From assembly GCA_017473265.1 (NCBI GenBank), contig JAFULQ010000007.1:1-59879 (forward strand): a DNA stretch of 59,879 nt, in the 5' to 3' direction. Source of the DNA: Erysipelotrichaceae bacterium (GTDB lineage: Bacteria > Bacillota_I > Bacilli_A > Erysipelotrichales > Erysipelotrichaceae). Under the pieces are notes generated by a model. It was not told where the DNA came from. It did not search any database and worked only from the letters and a program-made list of their open reading frames with translations. Below, in pieces: positions 25,784-33,304 of the stretch; position 1 is the first letter of the stretch; each line of letters opens with the position of its first letter. Position numbers and translations under genes: made by a program.

Positions 25784-26687
25784 AAAACACCTCTTTTTGT
25801 AAGCGATACTTACTAACAAATGAACAAGGATTATACGCCATCTTCGCTTGACGCAAACTATCCAATCCCATATCATCTTCACGATTCACATATTCATAAT
25901 GGGATAAACAAGCTTTGATATGCTCAACCATAATCGCTTGATAACAACCACGAATAGCAATATCCGCTTTTTCCACATTCACCTGAACCACTTTATCAAA
26001 CAATGGAGAACTAATAACAAATGCTTTAACTACCCCATCAATTCGCAAAAGGCCTCCTTCACATGGTAATACATCCCACAAACGAAAGACTTCTTTAATA
26101 CCTTTTTTCTCTTCTAATAACATAGAATCTTCTTCATCGTTTTTCCATTGTTCCAAAAAATCTATGCATTCTGAAATGTTAGAATGCGATATTTTTTCAT
26201 ACATATAGCGATTTTCATATTCTTTATAAAACGCATTTAAGTGATTACGTTTCTTTTGCAGTTTTTTACCAGACAATGTTTTCAATTGTTCAATGCTATA
26301 AATATAATCAAACCCATCACGATCTTCAATAATTTGCATATCTGGTATAATTTCTTTTACCATATGCGCTTGATGATATGTAAAACAACTCATAACAAAA
26401 GGAATCTTTGCATTCTCAAAATATTGTTTCGTACACAATACTGCTTGCTTAAAATACTTTTCCTCACATAATGGCATGTACATAAACCATTGATTTTTAT
26501 GCTTACCAATTAAACACAAATACTCTTTTTGCACACAAATCCATAACGGAAAATAAAATCTCCACATAATCATATTCACAATATTATGATTACTTTCAAT
26601 ATACTTAGATTTCTTAAGATATTCCATAACAATAGAAATATCTTCATCTTTAAATCTTCTAAACTCACTACAAGGACAATTACTCAT
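25776..26687 (-). CDS. DUF2156 protein (MprF C-terminal/acyltransferase-like)
   Basis: 303 residues with the pattern of DUF2156: FRRFKDEDISIVMEYL, WRFYFPLWI, the lysine-rich KKLQKKRNHLNAFYKEYENRYMYEKI, and MGLDSLRQAKMAYNPCSFVSKYRL near the end. These are GNAT-like folds related to the lysyl-phosphatidylglycerol transferase domain of MprF but without its membrane part. It is cytosolic and probably transfers an acyl or aminoacyl group. It overlaps both neighbours by 8 bases. Confidence 0.8.
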   Translation of the reverse strand: MSNCPCSEFRRFKDEDISIVMEYLKKSKYIESNHNIVNMIMWRFYFPLWICVQKEYLCLIGKHKNQWFMYMPLCEEKYFKQAVLCTKQYFENAKIPFVMSCFTYHQAHMVKEIIPDMQIIEDRDGFDYIYSIEQLKTLSGKKLQKKRNHLNAFYKEYENRYMYEKISHSNISECIDFLEQWKNDEEDSMLLEEKKGIKEVFRLWDVLPCEGGLLRIDGVVKAFVISSPLFDKVVQVNVEKADIAIRGCYQAIMVEHIKACLSHYEYVNREDDMGLDSLRQAKMAYNPCSFVSKYRLQKEVFYD

Positions 26688-26961
26688 TCGGATGTACTTC
26701 TTTCTCCGTATATTCTACATCAATAATATCTGCACTAGAAATATCTTGATTCTTTCTAGAAGTTTCATACTGGCTAAAATACTTATCTGGATCTTGATTG
26801 ATTTCATCTTTTATTTTAGACGATTTCATCATGATTCTAAGACCTAACACAATCATTACAACCATGGCAATAATCATTAACCAAACCAAAGGTTGCCAAA
26901 AAACCGTTAGAACCATTACAAGCAATAACAATCCAATAATTCGACTAACATCATATTTCAT
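26680..26961 (-). CDS. Small membrane protein
   Basis: 93 residues. One long hydrophobic region (about residues 7-46), probably two helices in hairpin form, is followed by a charged cytoplasmic tail (KSSKIKDEINQDPDKYFSQYE). First gene of the operon with the DUF2156 and GNAT proteins. The ATG at 26961 lies behind AAGGGAT. It may anchor or organise the two transferases at the membrane; that is inference from position only. Confidence 0.7.
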   Translation of the reverse strand: MKYDVSRIIGLLLLVMVLTVFWQPLVWLMIIAMVVMIVLGLRIMMKSSKIKDEINQDPDKYFSQYETSRKNQDISSADIIDVEYTEKEVHPNE

Positions 26962-27011
26962 TCTAATCAATCCCTTCTTTATGTTATTTTACCTCAAAAA
27001 TCATACTATTA

Positions 27012-27479
27012 CTAGTATTTGACCCATCGAGACATCACAACACCTAATACACTCACTACAAAATGTAATAATAATATCCACATCCCCCTTGTTTGATTTG
27101 CTACAATTGGACTTTTCAATGGTACACTAACTTTTTGTATTGGTTTATCTAATTGATACTGATATGTAGGATTTTTACGCACAATAGACGCAACTTCTTC
27201 ATCAATTAGTATTTGTTGCAATAACATATCATCTACAAATACCCAGGCTGAAAATATATCTTCTTGTTGAATATTAGGTTCAAAGGCAATATGTACCGCA
27301 CTAGCATTTTGTAACAATTCACAAGCTCGCTTCATATCTTGTACCTCTACATTAAACAATTCTAATGTTTGCGTACGTTCTTCAAACTTTACTTGAATAT
27401 TTTGATCGCATGAAATAATTTCAACGGGATAATAAGTTAAAAATAAATTCATTGAGAATAAAAAAAACAACCATTTCAT
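27012..27479 (-). CDS. Membrane-anchored protein with degenerate staphylococcal-nuclease-like domain
   Basis: 155 residues: an N-terminal signal/anchor (MKWLFFLFSMNLFLTYYP), a small extracytoplasmic domain (about 25-115), and a C-terminal helix (MWILLLHFVVSVLGVVMS) with a short basic end. The domain has the rhythm of an SNase fold: TQTLELFNVEV, then AFEP, AWVFVDDMLLQQILIDEEVASI. The residue at the YGR arginine position of active nucleases appears to be serine, and other catalytic residues are not evident, so it is probably not a nuclease. It follows whiA by 42 bases. Confidence 0.6.
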   Translation of the reverse strand: MKWLFFLFSMNLFLTYYPVEIISCDQNIQVKFEERTQTLELFNVEVQDMKRACELLQNASAVHIAFEPNIQQEDIFSAWVFVDDMLLQQILIDEEVASIVRKNPTYQYQLDKPIQKVSVPLKSPIVANQTRGMWILLLHFVVSVLGVVMSRWVKY

Positions 27480-27521
27480 AATATCACCATTATTACTTTG
27501 GTCATTTCATTAATATATATA

Positions 27522-28451
27522 CTATAATTTCTCAGCTAATTCTTCCAATTTATTCAAACGATGTTTCATTCCTGATTTACTTAAAATAATTCCTGTTCTA
27601 AGTTCATATTCTTGTGCCAACTCATTAATCGACGCATCAGGGAATTCTAAACGCAAGAAAGCAACTTCACGTAATTTTTCATCAATATTTTCTAAACCAC
27701 GAATATTACTAATTTTCTCAATTGCTAAAATTTGCTTTTCACCAGCTTGAATACTCTTAACATCATTGGCAGTAGCACAATTCTCTAAACGCGTAATGCT
27801 ATTCATATAATCTCTTTGAATTTTAATTTCTGCATACGCAAATAAAGAATCTGTAGCACCAATATGTGCTAAGAAATCCGTAATCAAATCAGATTGTTTA
27901 ATATACACAACATATTTATTACGGCGTTGAATCATCTTTGATGGTAAATTCAACTTTTTCATAACACGTTGAATATACACTGCATGATCTTCGGCATTTG
28001 TCGCAATTTCTAAATGATAATCAGTTTTGATTGGCGAATTAATACTACCTGCAGCCATAAAGCACCCTGCCAAATAAGATTGTGCACAACAATCATTTTT
28101 AATTAATTGATTTGTTGGAGAATTTTGTAAACCATTTTGTGTCCACAACTCCAAGTCTTCTAAAATATGGCGTGTTTCATTTAATACACGAATTACATAA
28201 ATACCATTCTTTTTTAATTTTGCTTTTTTAATAACTGATAATTGTGTATCCACATTATAAATTTTCTTAATTAACTTCCAAATCGTTTTGGCAACTGTTG
28301 GATTTTCACTACGAATCATAAGCTGTAATCCACCATTACCAATTGTTAATGACGAAAGAAGTTGAATCATCGCCGCTAATTGCGCCTTTTGACAACAACT
28401 TTCTCTTTCGATTAATGCTAATTCTGACTTCACTTCTGAAGAAAATGACAT
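27522..28451 (-). CDS. whiA: WhiA, DNA-binding regulator
   Basis: 309 residues: an N-terminal LAGLIDADG-type domain without nuclease activity (MSFSSEVKSELALIE..., SPTNQLIKNDCCAQSYLAGCFMAAGSI) and a C-terminal helix-turn-helix (REVAFLRLEFPDASINELAQEY...LSKSGMKHRLNKLEELAEKL). In Bacillus and Actinobacteria WhiA affects cell division and, in sporulators, development. The order rapZ-yvcK-whiA is the conserved Firmicutes one; its start lies one base after the yvcK stop. Confidence 0.95.
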   Translation of the reverse strand: MSFSSEVKSELALIERESCCQKAQLAAMIQLLSSLTIGNGGLQLMIRSENPTVAKTIWKLIKKIYNVDTQLSVIKKAKLKKNGIYVIRVLNETRHILEDLELWTQNGLQNSPTNQLIKNDCCAQSYLAGCFMAAGSINSPIKTDYHLEIATNAEDHAVYIQRVMKKLNLPSKMIQRRNKYVVYIKQSDLITDFLAHIGATDSLFAYAEIKIQRDYMNSITRLENCATANDVKSIQAGEKQILAIEKISNIRGLENIDEKLREVAFLRLEFPDASINELAQEYELRTGIILSKSGMKHRLNKLEELAEKL

Positions 28452-28452
28452 A

Positions 28453-29388
28453 CTATTCCCCCAATTCTTTTAGGAAAACCTCTTTTACTTTCTTTGCATC
28501 ATGTCGCACCAAACGATTTTCAAATGATAATAGTGAACACAATTCCACCTCATATTCATGTTCTATATCACTTAGTGGAACTTTTGTACTATGTTCAGCC
28601 AAATATGCTTTTAATACTTCATTTGGAATCATATCATTTGCTACAAACACTTTATCTATTTTGTCTTGCACATGACTTTCAATTGCTTTTACATGGTCTT
28701 CTACTGTATAAAACTCTGTTTCACCGGATTGTGTCATCGGATTACAGAAATATATTTTCTTTGCCTTCGATTGTTGAATCGCTAGTTTAATATCATCAAT
28801 AATGATATTCGGCAAGATACTAGTATACAGGCTTCCGGCTCCATATACAATATAATCCGCATCACTAATTGCACGAATTGCTGCATCAGTAGCTTTTACT
28901 TTTTCTTTATAATACACCTTTTGAATATGGTTTCTAACTTTTGGAATATTTGATTCTCCACGAACAATTGTACCATCTTCCATAATCGCATATAACGTAA
29001 TAACTTGTGTTGTACTTGGTACAATATGCCCTTTTACTTTCAACACCTTAGAAATCATTGAAATCGCATCCATGAAACTTCCAGTACTCTTAGTTAATGC
29101 TGTCAAAATAATATTTCCTAAGTTATGTCCGCCCATAGTTTCACTTGATTCATCAAAACGATATTCCATTAATGTACTTAATAGTGTTTCTGATTCTGCT
29201 AAAGCAATCATAACCCCACGAATATCTCCCATCGCCGGAATTTGGAAATCACGACGCAATTTCCCTGTGCTTCCACCATCATCCGCCACAGTAACAATCG
29301 TTGTTAGAGAAATGGAATCAATATCTTTTAATCCACGTAATACCGCTGCTTGACCATGTCCTCCACCAATAACTACAACGTTTTTCAT
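28453..29388 (-). CDS. yvcK: YvcK/GlmR (gluconeogenesis and wall-precursor factor)
   Basis: 311 residues of the CofD-like family. Nucleotide-binding motif VVIGGGHGQAAVLRGL at the N-terminus, then TIVTVADDGGSTGKLRRDF, MGGHNLGNIILTAL, and YGAGSLYTSILPN. In B. subtilis it binds UDP-GlcNAc and stimulates GlmS. Its start overlaps the rapZ stop by 4 bases. Confidence 0.95.
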   Translation of the reverse strand: MKNVVVIGGGHGQAAVLRGLKDIDSISLTTIVTVADDGGSTGKLRRDFQIPAMGDIRGVMIALAESETLLSTLMEYRFDESSETMGGHNLGNIILTALTKSTGSFMDAISMISKVLKVKGHIVPSTTQVITLYAIMEDGTIVRGESNIPKVRNHIQKVYYKEKVKATDAAIRAISDADYIVYGAGSLYTSILPNIIIDDIKLAIQQSKAKKIYFCNPMTQSGETEFYTVEDHVKAIESHVQDKIDKVFVANDMIPNEVLKAYLAEHSTKVPLSDIEHEYEVELCSLLSFENRLVRHDAKKVKEVFLKELGE

Positions 29389-30242
29389 TCGGACTCTCCT
29401 TTTTTATCACGATGGTCTTTATAACACTTCATTTTATCTTTATAGTGATCAAACAAATAATTTACCAAGCTAATAGAACGATGTTGTCCACCTGTACATC
29501 CAATTCCCACAGTTAAATGATTTCTACCTTCTTTTTCATAATTCACAAAAGAATAATTTAAAAATTGAACTAATAATTGTAAATATTCTTGTGTTTCTGG
29601 TTTATCAATTACATAATGATACACTTCCGCATTATCACCATCTAATTCACGCAAATCTTTTTCCCAATATGGATTTGGTAAAAAACGCACATCAAACAAT
29701 AAATCCGCATCCAAAGGAATGCCATGTTTATATCCAAAAGACACAAAAGAAACAGAAAATGTAGGTGCTTCATGTAATGAAAAATAGTTTTCAACACGTT
29801 TCTTTAATTCTAGATAATTCAACTTTGTTGTATCAATAACTAGCATTTTCTCTTCTTTCATACTTTGATACACAACACGTTCCATATCAATCGCTTCGTC
29901 CAATGTATTAGCGCAATTCATTAAAATCATAGGATGTTTATGCTTAGTGAATTTATAACGTAATACTAATTGTTCTGTACTTGTATCTAGAAACAAAGTT
30001 TGAAAATCAATAGAGGCCTCTTTTAGAATTTGATACGTATCCGGGAAATCTACCATTGTCGTAGATAATGCCACATAATCATAACTATAGTCTTCAGTTG
30101 TTTGAATAAGTCTAACAAAGTCACTTAATAATTGTATTGGTAATTGATCAATACAACGATATCCCATATCTTCCATAACACTCATTGCAGTACTTTTTCC
30201 AGCACCAGACATACCTGTTACTAAAACTAATTTCTTATTCAC
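29385..30242 (-). CDS. rapZ: RapZ/YvcJ, P-loop RNase adapter or nucleotide-binding protein
   Basis: 285 residues. Walker A GMSGAGKST at the N-terminus, SFGYKHGIP...LLFDVRFLPNPY in the middle, and GIGCTGGQHRSISLVNYL near the C-terminus. In E. coli RapZ controls GlmZ decay; in Firmicutes YvcJ is an ATPase/GTPase with unclear role. A GTG start at 30242 is preferred (AGAGGTGA upstream, protein begins VNKKLVLVTG); the ATG at 30278 has no ribosome site. Confidence 0.93.
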   Translation of the reverse strand: MNKKLVLVTGMSGAGKSTAMSVMEDMGYRCIDQLPIQLLSDFVRLIQTTEDYSYDYVALSTTMVDFPDTYQILKEASIDFQTLFLDTSTEQLVLRYKFTKHKHPMILMNCANTLDEAIDMERVVYQSMKEEKMLVIDTTKLNYLELKKRVENYFSLHEAPTFSVSFVSFGYKHGIPLDADLLFDVRFLPNPYWEKDLRELDGDNAEVYHYVIDKPETQEYLQLLVQFLNYSFVNYEKEGRNHLTVGIGCTGGQHRSISLVNYLFDHYKDKMKCYKDHRDKKGESE

Positions 30243-30283
30243 AAATATCACCTCTTGCTTTATTTTATCATGCGCCACAAGAT

Positions 30284-30307
30284 AAAAAAAGACGCATCTA
30301 GCGTCTT
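30284..30307 (-). terminator. Terminator of the CaCA antiporter gene
   Basis: AAGACGC and GCGTCTT around a 5-base loop, with T7 following on the minus strand. Confidence 0.8.
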
Positions 30308-31223
30308 ATCGCATAAACAAGAATACCGTATATGCCACATAAATTAGCACACACAAAATACCTTCTTTTTTATCCATCTCACCTTTAGTTTTCGCAAACA
30401 AGAATAATAATGCGCCTGTGGCAACCATAATCATCCCATCAACTAATGACTCACCTAATACCGATAATGGAGAAATCACTGCAGAGAAACCTAAGATAAA
30501 CAAGATATTGAAAATATTAGATCCTACTGCATTCCCTAAAGCCAATGCACTTTCACCTTTTTTAGTAGCTACAATGGAAGTTACTAATTCTGGTAAAGAT
30601 GTACCTACTGCTACAATAGTTAAACCAATAAAGTTTTGACTTAAACCAAACATTGTCGCAATTGCTGTTGCTCCATCCACAACCATATCACCACCAAAGA
30701 TAACCGCAATTAATCCACCAATCATATATACAATACTCATTGGTAAACTTAATGCTTTAATTTCTTCACCTTCTTCACGATTATTTAATGCTGCATGTAC
30801 CATCATACCAATAAAAGCAACCATTCCAATTAATAAAATGATACCTTCCAAACGATTTAATGTGCCATCCATAATCATAAGACATAAAATAATTGAAATG
30901 ATAATATTGATAGGTAAATCACGTTTCGAAATATCTTCATTCACTTTAAACTTTTGTAAGAAAGCACATATCCCTACAACAACCATACCATTAAAAACAT
31001 TGGAACCAATGACATTGCTAATCGCAATATCATTATTACCAGCCAATGCCGCATTGATACTAACAGATGCTTCAGGAGCACTTGTTCCCATAGCCACAAT
31101 CGTTAAACCAATAATCACTGCTGGAATCTTCATGATTTTCGCTAAAGAAGAACTACCTTCTACAAAATAATCCGCCCCTTTAATTAATAATACAAATCCG
31201 ATTAATAAAATTACAAAATCCAT
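30306..31223 (-). CDS. Ca2+/cation antiporter (CaCA family), under Mn2+ riboswitch control
   Basis: 305 residues, ten or so membrane helices in two inverted halves. The two alpha repeats are clear: GLTIVAMGTSAPEASVSINAALAGNNDIAISNVIGSNVFN and GLTIVAVGTSLPELVTSIVATKKGESALALGNAVGSNIFN. Family members exchange Na+ or H+ for Ca2+ (YrbG type). The leader carries a yybP-ykoY riboswitch, which senses Mn2+, so this protein probably exports Mn2+ or Mn2+/Ca2+. That is inference from regulation. Confidence 0.92.
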   Translation of the reverse strand: MDFVILLIGFVLLIKGADYFVEGSSSLAKIMKIPAVIIGLTIVAMGTSAPEASVSINAALAGNNDIAISNVIGSNVFNGMVVVGICAFLQKFKVNEDISKRDLPINIIISIILCLMIMDGTLNRLEGIILLIGMVAFIGMMVHAALNNREEGEEIKALSLPMSIVYMIGGLIAVIFGGDMVVDGATAIATMFGLSQNFIGLTIVAVGTSLPELVTSIVATKKGESALALGNAVGSNIFNILFILGFSAVISPLSVLGESLVDGMIMVATGALLFLFAKTKGEMDKKEGILCVLIYVAYTVFLFMR

Positions 31224-31243
31224 ATATTCTCCCTCCTAGCGAT

Positions 31244-31277
31244 AAAAAAGACCTTTATCGCCCATGCGATAAAAGTC
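31244..31277 (-). terminator. Expression-platform terminator of the first Mn2+ riboswitch
   Basis: A 12-bp stem (31277-31266 with 31261-31250, one G-U pair), ATGG loop, then TTTTTT. Its 5' arm shares the bases that close P1 of the aptamer (31275-31271), so ligand binding and termination exclude each other, giving an ON switch. Confidence 0.85.
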
Positions 31278-31357
31278 TCGTTAATTACAATAGCAACCGG
31301 TGATAATCACGTGATGACGACTACTATTACACAATTGTGGAAACTACTCCCTTTTAC
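31270..31357 (-). promoter_or_regulatory. yybP-ykoY (Mn2+) riboswitch upstream of the CaCA antiporter
   Basis: The minus strand starts TAAAAGGGAGTAG and ends CGAGACTTTTA, the P1-flanking motifs of the yybP-ykoY class, with a 6-bp P1 (UAAAAG/CUUUUA) and an internal CACGTGAT stem region. A promoter TTGTTT (31392-31387) and TATACT (31369-31364) with 17-base spacer stands just upstream. This class binds Mn2+. Confidence 0.85.
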
Positions 31358-31419
31358 AAATTTAGTATAAACGGTAATTATTTCAAAAACAAATATTTAT
31401 ACTTTATTTTACATATATT

Positions 31420-32217
31420 TTACACTTTAATTCGTGGTATAAAATTCTTTACAAAATGATACCGATCTCTATCTAAAATATAGAAATAACCAAATAAACT
31501 AAAACATGAAGCACCAATTAAATTTACTAACATATCTTTCATAGTATCATGAAGCCCAATATCTAAATATCCACCATCCACAACCACATCACCATGTAAT
31601 GTATGAATGGTCACACCGGTAATATCATTGATATATACTGGGTTATTTTCTTGTAAAGGATCCAAATATACCGTTGATATGTTTTCTACAAGTACATCTT
31701 TTTGTGCATCTGTACGTATAAAAATATCTAAAGTATACTCACTAAATTCCCACAATACACCAATGGTCATACTAAAACAAAAACCTACAATAGCCACAAA
31801 TAATGGAGATAAATTCACAATACGATTTCGATTTAATATATCTACCAATGAAAAACCAACACCCGCAGCTAAAAAGCCATTTAGTGTGTGTAAAATAGTA
31901 TCCCAATGAGGAATCATAAAATAGAAGTTATTTATTTCACCCAAAATCTCTGCCGAAAATATAAATACATATACAATGCTTTCTAATACACTTGGCAAAG
32001 TAATATTAAACGTATCTTCTAATAGTGTAGGTATCGTAAATAACAATAAAGATAATGCGCAAAGAAAAGTGCTATTATAATCCTTCCTTATGAAGGTCAG
32101 TATCATACAAAAAATAATTAATGCACGTAACACAAAATAAACAACTAATGACTTCTTTCCTGTATTTTTTAACTTTGTCATTAATCGTTTGTTAATCTTT
32201 CTCATCCAAGTAAACAT
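31420..32217 (-). CDS. Multi-spanning membrane protein, DUF2238/YjdF-like
   Basis: 265 residues with about seven membrane helices. It shows the layout of the DUF2238 group: HWDTILHTLNGFLAAGVGFSL, GVLWEFSEYTLDIFI, and DTMKDMLVNLIGASCFSLFGYFYI, with polar His, Asp and Glu residues at helix starts. Function unknown. Its ribosome site lies directly behind the mntP terminator, so it is probably transcribed by read-through from mntP and thus under the same Mn2+ riboswitch. No separate promoter was found. Confidence 0.7.
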   Translation of the reverse strand: MFTWMRKINKRLMTKLKNTGKKSLVVYFVLRALIIFCMILTFIRKDYNSTFLCALSLLLFTIPTLLEDTFNITLPSVLESIVYVFIFSAEILGEINNFYFMIPHWDTILHTLNGFLAAGVGFSLVDILNRNRIVNLSPLFVAIVGFCFSMTIGVLWEFSEYTLDIFIRTDAQKDVLVENISTVYLDPLQENNPVYINDITGVTIHTLHGDVVVDGGYLDIGLHDTMKDMLVNLIGASCFSLFGYFYILDRDRYHFVKNFIPRIKV

Positions 32218-32239
32218 TATTTCACCTCCGAAATCAAAA

Positions 32240-32262
32240 AAATGATAGCATTGCTATCATTT
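32240..32262 (-). terminator. Terminator between mntP and the DUF2238-like gene
   Basis: AAATGATAGC and GCTATCATTT with a 3-base loop and T7 on the minus strand, 13 bases before the next ribosome site. Confidence 0.75.
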
Positions 32263-32291
32263 CCCTACAATTTACAGATTTTAAAATATGT

Positions 32292-32879
32292 CTATAAAAA
32301 TACACCAGTAATAAAAATCTCTAATCCAATAAAAATTAAGATAATACCACCCATAATTGTGGCTTTATTTGATAATTTTATACCAAATTTCTTACCAATG
32401 ATTAATCCACCAAAACAGATTACATATGTGACTACCATAATGATAATTACACAAATAAGTGCCATTACAAAATTATATTCCGCAATGGTAAATCCTACAG
32501 ATAAGGCATCAATACTGGTTGCGACACCTTGTACCATCAAAGCTTTTAAAGTAATACCACAAGCATCGACAGTTTCAATTTCATTTTTAATTCCATCCAT
32601 TAACATTTTCCCACCAATGTATGCTAATAGAATTAATGCAATCCATGGAATAAACTTTTCAAACACTTCAAATACTTGTAAGATTGTGTGTACACACACC
32701 CAACCAATCATTGGCATTAAACCTTGGAAAAAGGCGAAAATACCTGCAATAAATGTCATTTTTCTTGGCTTCATTTCTGGTTCATTTAAACCATTAGCCA
32801 ATGAAACAGAAAATGCATCCATCGCTAATCCTACACCCAATAAGAAACTAGTTACTAAAAATGTAAAACTTATATTCAT
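32292..32879 (-). CDS. mntP: Manganese efflux pump MntP
   Basis: 195 residues, six membrane helices. The paired conserved aspartate segments of MntP are visible: GLAMDAFSVSLANGL in the first helix and GVATSIDALSVGFTIA in the fourth, which form the metal pathway. It exports Mn2+ and protects against manganese overload. It is preceded by its own yybP-ykoY riboswitch and promoter, which supports the assignment. Start 32879 has TTTTGGAGG upstream. Confidence 0.93.
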   Translation of the reverse strand: MNISFTFLVTSFLLGVGLAMDAFSVSLANGLNEPEMKPRKMTFIAGIFAFFQGLMPMIGWVCVHTILQVFEVFEKFIPWIALILLAYIGGKMLMDGIKNEIETVDACGITLKALMVQGVATSIDALSVGFTIAEYNFVMALICVIIIMVVTYVICFGGLIIGKKFGIKLSNKATIMGGIILIFIGLEIFITGVFL

Positions 32880-32890
32880 AACCTACCTCC

Positions 32891-32920
32891 AAAAGAAAAC
32901 CCAAGCAACTATACTTGGGT
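32891..32920 (-). terminator. Second leader terminator of mntP
   Basis: ACCCAAG (32920-32914) and CTTGGGT (32905-32899), then TTTTCTTTT running straight into the GGAGG ribosome site. Confidence 0.65.
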
Positions 32921-32928
32921 ATTTGTAC

Positions 32929-32966
32929 AAAAAGATACACTCCATGTATAGTCATCCTATACATGA
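32929..32966 (-). terminator. First leader hairpin of mntP
   Basis: CATGTATAG (32965-32957) and CTATACATG (32951-32943) with a 5-base loop; its 5' side shares the CATG that closes aptamer P1. The T-run starts 9 bases after the stem, so termination is less certain than for the second hairpin. Confidence 0.55.
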
Positions 32967-33043
32967 GTCTCGCATATTAAAACAAGCCAGGCTTTATACC
33001 AGTATGTTGACTTGTTGCGCATTGCGCTTGCTACTCCCTCATG
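32962..33043 (-). promoter_or_regulatory. yybP-ykoY (Mn2+) riboswitch upstream of mntP
   Basis: The minus strand reads CATGAGGGAGTAG at the 5' end and CGAGACTCATG at the 3' end, giving a 6-bp P1 with the class consensus on both sides, and a central stem with CTGG and CCTGG. This is the second copy of the class within 1.7 kb. Confidence 0.88.
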
Positions 33044-33059
33044 GGTTCACACAACAATG

Positions 33060-33088
33060 AGAATAATCTTTTTTCCACTTTTTGTCAA
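33060..33088 (-). promoter_or_regulatory. mntP promoter just downstream of copA
   Basis: Minus-strand TTGACA (33088-33083), 17-base spacer, TATTCT (33065-33060). The -35 box starts 4 bases after the copA stop codon. Confidence 0.7.
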
Positions 33089-33091
33089 TGA

Positions 33092-33304
33092 TTATTTAAC
33101 ACCTAAAACTTCGTATCCAGCTTCTTCAACTACTTCTACTAAAGCATCATTTGATACAAACGCTTCTGCAGTCACTGTAGCCGTATTTTCTTCTAAACTA
33201 ACAACTACATCACTCACTCCCATAACACCACGTAACGCCTTATCTACGTGCGCTACACAATGCTTACACATCATTCCCTTAACATCTAATACAACAGTTT
33301 TCAT
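33092..33304 (-). CDS. copZ: CopZ-like copper chaperone from an internal in-frame start
   Basis: Within copA an ATG at 33304-33302 is preceded by AAAGGAG with an 8-base gap, as good as any start in the window. Translation from it gives 70 residues, MKTVVLDVKGMMCKHC..., the full length and motif of free CopZ chaperones that carry Cu+ to CopA. I infer that both the fusion and free CopZ can be made from one frame. The site could be a relic of a former separate copZ gene. Confidence 0.55.
   Translation of the reverse strand: MKTVVLDVKGMMCKHCVAHVDKALRGVMGVSDVVVSLEENTATVTAEAFVSNDALVEVVEEAGYEVLGVK

Noticed and set aside
32242-33060. 272-codon plus-strand open frame
   Set aside because: It is antisense to mntP and its riboswitch; mntP has family motifs and a ribosome site, the other frame has neither.
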